Shown here one piece after another: positions 23,101-36,500 of a stretch of DNA of 64,000 nucleotides. The position numbers and the translations under genes are program-made. The first letter of the stretch is position 1. Each line of letters begins with the position of its first letter. Below the pieces are notes generated by a model, which saw only the letters and a program-made list of their open reading frames with translations, made no database searches and was not told the DNA's origin. Origin of the DNA: Eimeria necatrix (lineage: Eukaryota; Apicomplexa; Conoidasida; Eucoccidiorida; Eimeriidae); NCBI RefSeq assembly GCF_000499385.1, contig NW_013651750.1:31815-95814 (forward strand). The letters are read 5' to 3'.

Positions 23101-25339
23101 TCGAAGGCATCAGTTCCACAGCCCCACAGCCTTCTAGTGCGATTTGTTACAAACTTTCCTCAGGAAGAGTAAACATCGACTTTGAAACTGAGCCGCTTGG
23201 CATTGGGAAAGACGGTATGCCTGTCTGCTGAATCCTTCATTCTGAATCGAGCAGCGTCCCATGATTTTGTCCGCAGCTTTCTAGCGAGATCTTCTCGTTT
23301 GATTTTGCAGGAAAGGAAGTATTTTTGCGAGACATTTGGCCCAGCGCAGCCAGCGTGAACGAGCTCGTGGAAACTGCAATACTTCCTTCTTTTTTCAACG
23401 AAGCCTACAAGAATATCCAACTGGGGAATGAACAGTAGGGTTATCCAACGAGGACAAACCGCATTCCGCTTGCCAGAAACGTATTCTTTTTTTACGTAGA
23501 AGGCGCATCTAAATTTGGGAGCAAGGGCTTCATGCGTAGATGTTTCATGCCTACACGCATGCTCCACTTTGAATACGCGCAGGTGGAAAGCTCTCAAGTC
23601 ACCTACGGGCACATTGCTTCAGTGGCCAGCCAATTCTACATACATACATAAGCCTCCGTTTTTTGCGAACCTCACGAGGGAACCGATGCCAGTGCAATCT
23701 ATTACACGGGCCAGGTGCCTTCTTTTGCTGGGTATGCGCTTGGCAGTGGTTCTTATTGATACTTCGAAGGAGACAGCCACTTTCCAAGCCGTTCTCAGTT
23801 TTATACTTGATCTTCTCTGTTGTATTGCGTGACTGGTGTCTGTAGGAGACAGCATCACAACAGATCACATTTCGCCTGCTGGGAGAATCGAGAAAAACTC
23901 TCCAGCTGGTCGTTACCTATTGGCCCACGGTGTCATGGTAGGCAGCAGCGTATCAAGCCACTGGAATGGCGTACACAATTTTCCTTCTAAAGGCGCCTTG
24001 CCACCCTCACTGTGCTACCTTCACCTTGTGAAAAAAATTTGAACGCGCTTGTAGTGATCACTCCGCTTGTGTTTGTAGCAACGAGATTTCAACTCTTACG
24101 GGAGCCGTCGCGGTAACGATGAAGTCATGACTCGAGGTTTGTACGCAGTTTTTTTGGCGGAAGAGGATATCTAATCACTCTACGCCTAGGATTCCTGCAA
24201 CAGCGCACCATCAGACAATCTAAGGAGGGGCTTTAACACTCTATACATGCAGGAAGTTTCGGGGGTTTCTCTGTTGTGGTTGAAGGGACTTTCGCGAACA
24301 TCCGCCTGGTTAACAAACTTGCTTCCGTTGCTGGTCCTATTACCAAACACATCCCTTCTGGACAAGAAATGCCTGTATATGACGCTGCAGAAGTAGGTCG
24401 AACTAGACATGCAGCAGTGGAGACACAGAAGATGGAACGGCATAGATTAAGCATGCATTGGAGCGCGACCATTTGTGCTTAATCTCATGTTGGTTGCTGT
24501 TGTATTCAGCTATACAAAGAAACACATACTCCGCTCATTATCGTCGCAGGTCAGTCGCCTGCTGTGCGTCAGTGCAGACTTAATAGCAGTTGCTCACGTA
24601 CGGGCTGCTACTGCTTCCTGCGATACGCTGCTGGCTCTGTGACCACTTTTTGGCCTCCTAAACTTACCGGACGCCGTGCCGACTTTGAGGTTCTTTCCAC
24701 CACGAACAGTTTATTTGTGAGTTAGGAAGGGAATATGGTAGTGGAAGCAGCAGAGATTGGGCAGCGAAGGGCGTGGCTCTGCTGGGCGTGAAAGCAGTTA
24801 TCGCGGAGAGCTATGAGCGAATTCATAGGTCGAATCTAGTTGGAATGGGGGTACTTCCGCTGCAGTTTGCTCAGGGAGAGTCTGCTGCCTCTCTTAAAAT
24901 TACAGGTACAACTGGACCACTCACTGACCAAACCGCGAGATATGCTGTGCAGCGTGACTATGATGAGCCGTGCCTTGCACAGCATGCTTCGTTTGTATAG
25001 CAGTGCGGCTATGTGAGACTTTCAGGAACAGAAGAATTTTCTATTGACTTGACACATCTAGAGGTGAAATCAATGGTTACAGTGCAACTAGATGATGGTC
25101 GGCAGTTCACAGCTAAATGCCGCCTGGAAACCAAAGTGAGGCAGCCAATGAGCGCAGTGCGTGCTCTCAGTAGTTCCTCCGCTTTGGGCTTCTGCATTGT
25201 GTGAAGGTGGATGGCCGCTTTCAAAATGACACACTGTGCATGTCGTTTTGTGTTGTCCCAGGTAGAGTTGGAGTACTTCAGAAACGGAGGCATTCTGCAG
25301 TATGTCTTGAGAAAAGCGGCTTCTGAATCTGCCGCTTAG
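20135..25339 (+). CDS. Aconitate hydratase, cytosolic AcnA/IRP1 type (20 exons)
   Basis: Exons: 20135-20616, 20747-20998, 21140-21552, 21646-21746, 21840-21947, 22057-22149, 22336-22462, 22586-22632, 22777-22834, 22956-23045, 23164-23214, 23311-23434, 23583-23731, 23846-23937, 24079-24136, 24286-24392, 24510-24549, 24726-24905, 25026-25135, 25262-25339. The phases join into 919 residues, close to about 890 for the family. It interconverts citrate and isocitrate through a [4Fe-4S] cluster. All three cluster cysteines are visible: [13 protein letters not shown] (exon 6) and [10 protein letters not shown] (exons 7-8). Other family blocks are [54 protein letters not shown] and the swivel-domain [13 protein letters not shown] roughly 30-residue N-terminal extension precedes the conserved start ([13 protein letters not shown]). 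It is not obviously a mitochondrial presequence. Apicomplexans often have one such enzyme, reported in Toxoplasma as an aconitase/iron-regulatory protein. RNA binding here is inference only. Confidence 0.95.
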
Positions 25340-27555
25340 GAACAGGGTGCAGCTGCAACAGTCTTGGTGCCCATACGCAGGTTCATGGTGTAAAGAAAAG
25401 ACGAGAAAGAGGCTTTAAACTGTTTTTTTTGCCTCGCCCAGAAGTCTGCGGTTCAGTATTTGCATTGCGTAGTGTGCAAGACACCCCTCCTGCAACTCTG
25501 CTTCACTAACAGCAAGCTATCCCCATGCGTGGACTTTCAGTTTGCGCAGCAAAGTGCGTGCTCACTGAGTCAGACTCATAAGACCAATTTACGTTAGACC
25601 CAGCACTAAGAATTCCCCCAGGCTGCACAGGTGCCTGTATATTAAGCACTTGGCTTGCGAGAGGGCTTGCAAGATTGAAAGTATGCACAACAGGATCAGT
25701 TTCTTTGTATTGTGGAGCTACTCCTAGGAGGCAGTCAGAATGCTTCTCGGGCTTGCGGCTCTTCTTAGCTTACGAGACACGCATGCCATCCAGAATTACT
25801 AGTGATATTTAACCCAGTCAGGCAACTTGAGATGTAGAACGTTCTCATATCGAGAGGCCGACACTAGTGCTGAGTGACAGCATTTCGTCCTCTTGGGGCT
25901 AAAGCCCAATTCCTTGCGGACTCTCTCACAAATTGTTGCTGAAAATGGAAGGGGGAGTCTCATTGGTAAGTCCATCCTGCCATTTCCAGGTGGTCTGATG
26001 GAGTAGGTCGGCTATTATACTTTTTCGCGCAGCTCCTAGTTTGTCTACGGACAAGGCGTATATGTTGCCTTTAGAGCTGTGTGCGGGCCTCACACTTGCG
26101 ATGAAAACGCAACCACAATCTCTGTTGACCAGGAGCAGAGTGTGGTAATGGGCCCACGGTGCAGCTTTTGCGCACCACTATAACGAACCATGTGAAGTGA
26201 ACCAGCGTGTAGACTTTCTTTGCTAATGGAAGGCATTCAGGGCACTGATAATAGCACCCCGCTAAAACCCATAGTTAGGACTTCCTCGCAATGTCCCACT
26301 TCGGAAATTCACAATTTCAAGCAGCGGAGAGGTTTCGCTGAAAATGCACATCTACAGGTTCCCAAATTGCGCCCTCATTCGGAAGAGTGAAATAAAATGC
26401 AAAATATGTTCAATGGGATAGTATGCAAAATATCTTCTGTTGTTCTCTACAGAGAGTTGGAGTTCGCTCTCGCTGTGGTGGCGAGGATCTGTGGCATCAC
26501 GTCTGCTAGCGCTGCGAGGAACGTGCTGTACGCGCTAAGGCAAAACGGGGTGACCACTAAAACGCTAAGTTGCATCGTTATGTTAGTTTATCCATCACTG
26601 ATGGATCTCCTAGAGTGAGGCACTCTGTTTCAAATTCACTGAGATGATACTCGGAGAGAGCAGCAGAGACCCCACCCCTTGTCGTGTCTAGCGACAGCAG
26701 AGCTTCCTATATTCTTCAGGTTGCTGCCTGAATTAATAAATTTACCAGTGCCATTACTCCAAACTGTATATGAGACTAGACACAGTAACAACGCGTGGAC
26801 TGGATGGTGCGAGTCTTCGGCAACGAACGATGAGGCTGCCTCAGCTGGAGAGACCGTCGGCCGCGATCTAGCACTTGCATGCTTTGTTGGCATCTCACGA
26901 GCAGATTGTATAATTTATGGCATGGAAATTGCGCTGATAGGACCTCTATTTCCCAAGGAATGCGCTTCATTTTTCCCTGCTTTCTACCTGCCTAATGTGC
27001 AGTCACGTGCTTGCCCTCAGTGGCTCGTTGAGGCCCGGTCCCAAAATTTCGTTCCAAGCTAGGTCAGTGTCAGAACTTAGCAAAACTCCCGCGGGTGGTG
27101 CTTTGCATTAAGTAGCACTACAGCATTATATTTTTCAACAGTGCCGTTCTATCTTCTTAGGCGTGCTGATGTGCGCTCAGAGGAGGCACAGCTGCCGGAA
27201 ACTGGCGCTCAAAAGGCTGCTTTGACTTCAGCTGAGTTCTAACTCCTCCATTCTGCCAAGTAAGTCATACGTAAAAGTAAAAGTTGGGAGTAAGTTTTGC
27301 TCATAGACGAGGATACGGCGACATTACAGTGTGCAGATCTGTGCACAGTTATTAACCAACATTTGGCAGCATATCTGCAGATGCGGTTAAGTCCGTAAAT
27401 GTCTTTTCCCCGCAATACCTTTTACTCAGCTGAACATACCTGCGCATTTATCTGCTTTGGTGCAACAAAAAAGGCAGCTGGGTCCACGCGTGACCTACTG
27501 TACTCCTTGAACATTGCCATTTGCCAACTGGTCGCTGTCCCTTGTGAAAAACAGG
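25340..27555. other. Spacer between aconitase and gene A
   Basis: No complete gene is recognised. Coding-like scraps exist: an ATG followed by six codons and a perfect GTAAGT donor at 25945-25970, a possible exon at 26450-26550, a 127-codon frame at 26679-27062, and a possible terminal exon at 27162-27241 after a CTTCTTAG acceptor. I could not connect them in phase. Confidence 0.4.
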
Positions 27556-30500
27556 ATGACTCCGACAAAGCGATTATTCACCAATAAGGTGCTTTTATTA
27601 GTCGTCGGGATTCCCTTTACACTTTTTCAGTGCCACGCTGGCTCGATTCCAGGTACTTTCTCTCGGATGACACGAAAATTGCGAGCATGCAGCACAGCAA
27701 AAAACACCTTACGCCTTCATTGCCACAGTGTTACGGCTCTTCCACATACCGATGTATCGCAAATGGCAGCTATTTACACAACGATCTGCCATGTTAGATC
27801 ACGGCTTCTTCCAGCGTGATGTACATAAACGCAGATTTTGTTAAGGGCAAAGTTACTGTCAAAGGCGATGGCATTTGGGTTAGAGTTGACTTCCCGAGCA
27901 CCATCACGGATCCCCTTGTCTTCCTGGGCTCTCCTGATTTCATCGGGAACTACGGAATTCGTGCACAAGTGAGATTTTACCATCTGTTTACACGCCATCC
28001 AGGCTCTTAATAATCACTCAAATTTGGCTCTCTTGGACCCATTGCTTTTATTGCAGGTAGGAGAGGTGGACGACAACGGTTTTACCGCCAGAGCTGTGGT
28101 GCCCCCTTGCATAAGCGCCGACTTTTCAGCGACTCAAATTGCCGTGCCTTACATTGTGTGGAGGAAAACAGTGGGGACGGACTACTTTGCGGAGCATGTC
28201 GAACTGACCAGTCTTTCGGGGTCTTCAAAATTTAATGCACAAAGCCACTCTTATGACATCGATGCGTGGGACCCGCTTAGTGTACGGCATCATATTCTTG
28301 TGGAAAACACCCAAACGTTCTAGAGGTCTCCCTTGCCTCTATGTTATCGCACCAGCTGCTACATATGACTATACATGAACCATGCACACTATTGAATTTG
28401 CAGACCTTTAACGGGTCCCTTTGCTTCTGCTTTCTAGGCGGAATACGTTGTACTGGCCCAGATTCAAAATATGGCATCAGTTGTGGAGGACGCACTTGAG
28501 TTCAATACGACCCCTTATGTTTTCGCCAAAGGCTCTGTTGAGTATCGCCTTAAAAGGTTTTATATCTCATTATCCTCTTCCATTATGACCAATGCCCCTA
28601 AAGTCATCATAGGTATCATGGCTCTAGGTTCAGCCCTTTCCACCAATTTTGGCACCGCGAAAATTTCGGTGAGAAGCTCTAAAATCGTACACCAAGTTTT
28701 GATTTGCTGTGGATCCCTGGCAAATTTGGAAGCTTTTGCAATCTTTCAGAATAATCATGGTGGGACGGCGTTTTTGTCCGTTTTGTGAAAGTTCAGCTCC
28801 GAGCTCGGGCACTGCTAACGTCAGGGGAAGAGATTTCACATGACCTTGGCTCTCCAGTCCTTGCATTCATACAGCCATACTATTCTTTAGACTCATACAG
28901 CTATGCTGTCGAAGATTGTGATAGTGAAACGCACTGCGTGCCGCGAATGATAAGCGACTGCCACTACAACACGAACTTCGACGTTTCTCTAGCATCGTAT
29001 TTACTGCTAGCATATGGTCAGCTAATGCATTTAATCGTAGTTGAATACGCCTACTGCTGTCACATTCCCATATTGCTGATCTTGCGTGAGACCCTCACCA
29101 ATGTGCCTACTTCAAGCCGCCATTAGTTCGTCCATATATGCACACTTTGTTGACTTTGCAGAGAAAAGCAAACCTAACAAGGAAAACATGGGCCCGGACT
29201 GCTACAAAGCGCAATCTACTGTATCGGACCTTCTAGACGTCTGTGAATTCGCATGCATGGCACTGTGGTCACGGCACAAAGAGAAGTATTTACAGTGCCA
29301 CAGCCCTACGGAATGCTTTAACCAGGACTTTGCAACAGCTTCAAAAGTTTCCGATGCCTGGGAGCAGGGATTTGATTTGGCACTGGCCCAAGAATTGTCT
29401 TCCAGTTGCTCCTTTGGTAAGACCTATGGCTCCTTTTTTGTCAATGGTTTCCCTGCATTTGGCTTCACATAGAGGAAATTGACTGATTTCAGTTGGATAC
29501 GAGGCTTCTGCCAGAGCGTATGCGTGTCTGTGCTAATGCAACTTTGACTCTTTTTTGCTTCAGATTCAAGGCCCTCTTCTGCACCAGCCAGCCAATACAG
29601 TAAGCGCAGATATATCAAGATGTTTCATTCGTCCGCAACCACACGTGCTTGCATATTCGCATATGCATTTGCTTCTGGGGTGTTCCGTAATGCCGTTTCA
29701 AATGCCCACAGAATTCGAGCAATACGTGACCAGGAACGATACCGCAACAGGCAGCCAGTGGAACACGAAGGCGGCATGTGGTGATGGTGCTGTCGAGCTC
29801 GTTCAAGTTCTCTTCAGTGACGAATTCGTTTTGAAAGGGAAGCTAACTGAGACGCCATCATGCGCAATTCAGGATATAACAGATCTTATGCGCGACTTTT
29901 GTGAAAACCAAACATCCTCAACATCGGCCGCATGCGATGTATCAATCGGTGCATTTGAAGACGCCGAGGCTTCATCCTTGTGTCCAGCAGCTCTCAATCC
30001 CTCCATGCTGGTCCGTTTCAATTGCGACATAGGTAAGATCCACTCCGTCCTCTCCTTCTTCTGCTACGTATAGTACAATAATGAACTTCGTGAGTTTACG
30101 GAAATATTGCTCTAAAATGCTTTCTCTCACTCATTTGTGATTTCAGGATCGAAGAGCACACCTTGCCTCGTTACACGCCCTTCAGAAAACAACTATAGCC
30201 ATGAAGGTAAAGTTCCTCCATGGTTCATGTAGACGGCGCGTGCTCGCCACACCTGTCTTGTTTACATTAAGAACATGGATTTCACAGTGGCATGCCGATT
30301 TGCCAGTTGCCCACTTGACTTGGGACAGGGTAAGATAGGAACACGCAGGCAAATGAAAACTGCTGCAGAATCTAGCAAGCAAGTTGTGCGATGAGTCCGG
30401 TTTTCATATGAGCAGGTGCATGCAGCTGTCCAAATGGCGAGTCGAAGTGTGCTCTTCAAAAAGCTTTCAAGGATGATAGCTGGAGAAGTGGACTACCAGA

Positions 30501-33500
30501 CAGCCTAACAATTATCTTGACTGATAGCATCGTGTGAGAAAATGTATTTATTGGCTCAGTTGCTCAAGAGGGCTAGCTTTATTGCAATATCGAAGCCTTT
30601 TAAGCGAAAAGTGTGTTTTCGTGACAACCTTGACTGAAGAATCCATCACTTGGTCTGCTGCTACACAGGCAATGATTTGGGCTCAGGTACAAAACATCTG
30701 AGAGGCGGATTTCTTCTTTTACCAGCTCTGGCTCCGACTGTTTGTCAGACGAATTGTACATCCTTTGCGAAGGCAAGCTGCTTGTGGCACCTGCAACATG
30801 TGTAGGCGTCGATGCCTGTGAAGAACTTTTGTTTATAAGAGAATAATGATTTAGCTCACGAATGGGCGATTCAGGGAAATTCGATGTGTTCAAGCGCCGA
30901 CCTATGAAGGCGAATAGGCAGAGTCTTAACCTTTTCAGTAACCCAGAGAGTGAATTTTTGTACAAATTTTTGCAGGAGCAGTGGAACAGAGAAGCGACGG
31001 TGGTCCGCAATGTATAGATCTATCTGAAGAAACAGTGGATACGTTAGAAGGCGTCACCTGCAAGGATCTGTGTCTCGATTTGTGGAAGACGTTCAAAGAC
31101 GAAGTCATGGCCTCATCATCTCCGTACGACAAGTTCATGACAATGATGAGCAACTGGCACGACGATAACCCATGGGCATTCGCAACGAATCAGCGGGAAA
31201 TCGCCAATAACTGCACGTACGGTACGCTTCAAGCATTCTATCTAGCAAGGCAGAAACTACCAAGGCAAACAGTGCACCAATCTTGTGCATGACGGATTTG
31301 ATGCTGCGCGCTCAGAGAAACGGCCATATTACGCACCGACGTCCCAGTATGGTGAGCCGCTATTTCATAACTTTGTTACCCTCTGGCCCTGCTCAGTTGG
31401 CGGGCCTTTTAGCACCTTCCAAAGCACATTCAACAATTGAAACGCTTTTAAATATTGACGCTTTCAAATAAACCCGAAAACGGTGTCGCTGGCCAGCAAT
31501 GGCATCATGTGCTTGTTTTATCTTAAAGGTCGCCAAGCTAATTTCATGCTGGAGGGCGAGCACTACGTCTTGCAGGACCTATGCCCTGAAACATACAACG
31601 TAGAGTTGGCCGGCGCCATTTTGGGCTGCAAATCTGTACGACAGTGCAAGAAGATTTTAGTCTGATAAGCTTCTTTTAATACATTTTCACTTTAGCAGCT
31701 GAATAGTTTCAGATTTGTTCTGCCTTCACTAGCGCATGCCAGCTGTGTTGGAATTGAGGCAATATGTCATTTAATTGAGACTATGCAGCTGCTACCCGTA
31801 TAAGTTTGCAGCAAACTATTTCAGCATGTAGTCAGTTTCGGCCATAGTAGAAAACGTGTAGCGATTGCCATTTAATGCAGCAAATGGGGGGCGCATATCC
31901 AGGACCGCATGTGCACCAAGCTCGCCTCCTGTTCGTGTTACTGCAGATGATTGTAGATGGGGAGAAGAAATCATGCCCTGTTCATGATGCTACCGACGTT
32001 TTGAAGCAATCGTGCGCCTCCCTAAGCTCGGAATCGGAAGCCTGCACCATCTCAAAAGACAAACTGCCATCGGTGTTGGAGCTGTGTCCATCCTGCGACG
32101 CCTTGAGCCTCGCTGTGTATTACAGTTGCCGAATGAGTGAGACGCAAAACTGAGCGGTTTGATACTTTCTTAGGAACCTGCTTGACCAAGAGCATGTGCC
32201 GCTGTTCCGAGGCCACAGTGACAAGGGGAATGTGCAGAACTGTGGGCGGCATCGCTGTCAAAAAGAGCTTATGTGTAATTTTTGGAGAAATACCTTTTGC
32301 GTGGTCGCAGCTGAAAAGTCATTGAGAGGCTATGAGATCGCGGTGCAGCCTCTATCAGGAGGACTTGTTTATTCTGGAAGCATACCATCATGCAAATGCA
32401 TGGATGGCTCTAGTCCAGCAACGGAAGAAGAAGTCGCTGTAAGTTGGGGTGCGAAATTAATTGTACACAGGCTTTGTACCGGGTATGCGTGCAAGTGCGC
32501 ACTTCGATTTCGCTGAATGCATTCTCTGCAGATTTTGAGTTCGTGGAAAGCAGCAGTTACCCCACCCGCTAGGCTTGTTCTAAGCAACGCTCGCATCGTT
32601 TATGCCGATAACAGTAGACAGCTAACCTTCGCAAGCTGGGCTCCGTCTTCACCAGAGGACTGCTTGAGCGATATAGTCAAAATACTCTGCAAGCGTAAGG
32701 CTGTATATTTTCTCAAATCGGCGCTTCAAGGTGGCCGGTTGACACGTGAGCGTGATGCAGATCTCGTCTGCCTAGACAGCTAAGGTATGAAAAAGAATTT
32801 TTGCTTCATCTGTACCGCACAGATCCCATCGAAGGAGAACCAGATGAAGGCATTATGAATCCCAGTAAGTTAGCGACACCTGGAGTTTTTACCTCGTGGT
32901 CCATGAAGCATCAACAGGTATATATTGGGCGGAATTTGATCCATAAAGGGGTCCGTTTAACATCAGACCCGTTGAGGCCTTTCATGTGTGATTGTATACG
33001 AAAGCTGTCTCGATTGTACTCTATCACCCAGCTGTCTTTATTGCGCTTTGTATACCTCAGTAATCGAAGGTGCAAGCATCCTACGTTTGCGTAATCGCGT
33101 TCACAGCTCCCATTTTTGCAATCCATTGTGGACGTCCTGTGCTCTGCCCCTATGCGTGCAGCACCCATTTGTGACGAAGCCTTTTCAACAAAGAAGAATA
33201 AGAGTTTCTCTCATGACTCATTGTGTAGGGAGGCTTGCGCGCATCTGCTCCAGGTAAATCTTCTGCTTTCGCATTGCGTTTGAGGGAACTAAAAGGAGCC
33301 CGGGTGTTTATTGGCTGTCTTTGTGGTGATTCTGGATATTTTTGAAATGCATGTTGGACTTCAGAGCCTAGAAGCCCTTTATTTAATCATATTGACTTTA
33401 GCAGTTGGGAGTCTCCTGTTGTCGGTGTTTTGGCAGCATAAATGCTCATCAGATGCTAATCAGTGGGTCTGCATCAATAAAAACACCACGGAATGCTACA

Positions 33501-36500
33501 TCCCAAACAGCCTGCGCAAAACATGCGCCATACGGGAGGTCTCAACTAAGTATAGCTCCACGTTCAAGACATGCGGGTGTGGGAACGACGAAACTATGGA
33601 ACCCTGCACTGAAAGCGAAGTTAGAATGCTTTCTTACGACTGGGAAAATGACTTCAAAGAACGCTTTGAAGGAAAAAGCGGGGCCATCATGATGCGCAAC
33701 ATGAGGGTTATGGAGGACTCAGGGTCAACGTTTACGGATTTTGGAATCGTAAATGATTCAGCATGTGCCCAGAAATCAGAATATAAGGGCATCTTCTGCC
33801 GAGGTGATTTTGAACTGATGAACGAAGCAGCACCTGTTGTTTGGAATTTTGTTCAGCCGAGTACCATCAGATTAGCGCTGCCCAAAGCATTTGCTTCCTT
33901 TTGAAAGAATATTCTTATTTCCTCGATCTTGTATTTTCCTGCAGTTGACGCTGCACCCACGTACGCGGATCAGACAGGTGATCACAAACTGCACGTCATC
34001 TTTTGAAAACCTATAAGGGCCATTTGTGTTTCCAAGCACTCAATTGCAGTATCCTTCAGCAGGCACTCTGCAGCTAACCAGAAGTGATACCAAGTAGCAG
34101 ACACGCCTGCTTCTCACTGTTAAAGTGTGCAATGCCTCGGGGAAATGTTAGTCGGAATTCTGTAATACAAGGTGCGTTTTGCTCCTGCTTTTGCAGAGCT
34201 ACGCCGAAATTGCGATGAGGCGGTGTCTGTCGACAAAATCAATGTGACAGACTACCAGTGCGCGTATGCATGTTACGAAGCACAAAACAAATGCGAAAGT
34301 AGTGAACCTTCGAATGTTTCAGCCTGTTTTTCCCTGGCGAAGGACGACGACCCGGTCTTGAGGCAATGCAGTATCCCTTTCGGTAAATTCATGTGGATCA
34401 TCTGCAGCAATTTTTGGCTTATAATTGAGTGTGCTTCACCTCATGATTTAGAATATTGCATACTCGCAACGTCGTTTTGGTCATATGCCGAGTGTACCTA
34501 TTCAGTGCATTGTGCGCTTGCAGAACTGACGGACCAAATTGAAAAGGGTATGCTGAAGCTGCGGCATGGTGTTGAACGCAGCACGTGACAAGGTAGTGCA
34601 GCCTAATGCGCTATGCTAAATGTTTGTGCGTTTCTCTAAGAGTTGGCACGAATGCTGGAACGTGTATTTTTTCGAAGTCGCTGCTTGGCTTTCTCTCGGC
34701 AGATTCGAATATGATTACTGGCGTTGTGACGTTAACAACCCAGTGGAAAAGCGTGACTTTTTCGTCTAGCGTTTCGCCGCATCCAGTTATATTTACAAGT
34801 ACGCTGTGCATTTCTCCAGAAGCTCAACGATTCATGGAACCTGGATCACTGACACTGCCAAAATTAGCCTTGACAGTTGCCAGCCTTCAAATGGTATTCT
34901 AACCATTTCTTTAGATAGCAGCTTTGCCTGTCTTCTCTGCAGGCCTCCTAAGGCCACTTAATACATTTGGGCAGGTACAAGTTACGGGCGTATCAGAAAC
35001 AGGCTTCATGATTCGCTTAGCATTGGACTACTGCAGACTGGGTGGGCGCGCAGACCGGGGCTGCATCGCGTTATGCAGTTTGGCTTACATGCTGACAAAT
35101 TTGTTGTGCGGGACATTTGGAGAATCCAGAATGTTGATTCCTGGTTTTTATTCTTTCGTATATGCATGGGAAAATTCCATTCTCAGGCTACGCGACGGCA
35201 TCTGCTGAAGTGAGCTGGATTGCCATTTCAGAAGATAGTTTCACAATCCCGAACGCTAGTTCAGCGCTCCGCGTCGCTACCACTGTGGTAAAAGTCGGCC
35301 AGGAGGTTGATCTTCTTCCAGGGGTCCAGCTGCACTCTTCAGATGTGGGTAAAAGCTCTTGGGCTTGTCCGCCGTACCAAGGGGAATGGGAAAAATCTCC
35401 ACAATTGCTACAGTGATCAAAACAAACGCCATCTGCACTATACGTCAGACGTCACAATGTTCTATGCATGTGGCACATGCTGCAGCCCGTCATCCTGACG
35501 CAGATTCAGAATATTCCGGCCGATCTCTCTATGACAGATATTCCTTGGATTGCAATTTCACATCTTGACTCCTCGTCGGCAAGCATTACCATTCACAGCA
35601 CGTCTACAACCGCAAGTCAGGTCGAGTACACAGTCGGCTACCTTTTTATGGACTCGGTCTCCACCTCTCAGTGCTCTTCTGGCTGCAAAACAAACAAGTT
35701 GTCAATCGAGGTGAGAACTTAAATACGAACCAGCCACGCTGCTCCTACTACTCGGGAAGCATCCCGCACACCGAAAATACACTGGCACGAAGAAGTTTCA
35801 TAACTTCAAGCGAAAGCAGCTGCCTGATTTTTCATTTAATCTCATTTGAGGCATTTCTTTGGCTACGGCTTCATGTCTGGACACCTCTCAAGTAAGTTAG
35901 CAACATTCTGCTGGATGCCAACTCCTAATCTTGTATTGCACATTGCGCGCCTCTGTGCTCCTTGCCTACAGACAAAGTCATTCGACATTACTGTCGGTGG
36001 TTTTAAACGTGTTGAGTATTCTACCGAACTGTTTGCATCTCGCCCTCCACTGATTTTTGGCTCCTTAGTGGTAACGCCGGCGAGTCAGGTCGAAACCGTG
36101 CTTATGCAAGACTCCATAGCTAGCTTCAGCATCGCTCAGTGGACCCCCAAAATTTTCGTTGTTTCCCACGATTCGTGTACTAACTTTGTGTTTAAAGAAT
36201 CCACTGATAGATCGGCAAGCATGAAGATAGTAGCTCTTCATGTCGAAAACCGTAAGCAAAAGCTTCTGCTGCTTCAGCCGCCAGCTGCAGCTCCAGCATA
36301 TAGCCATCCCTCCATGATCTATCCAAACGCAGGCTTTGGGAGTTGGCAGCTGCCTTCAATGCCGGTTTTGTGGTTCGTGCACTGCTTGCAGGACACTCTG
36401 AAGCCGTAGAAACCATTACAGGTAACCAAGTTTTAACTGCCTACGGAGAAGGCCTTAGCATATCTGCGAAATCGTGCTTTTTTCAGCGCGTGGGTACGAG

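Noticed and set aside
30600..31010. Minus-strand 136-codon frame
   Set aside because: It overlaps the acceptor and start of a gene A exon (30976) and has no recognisable content.
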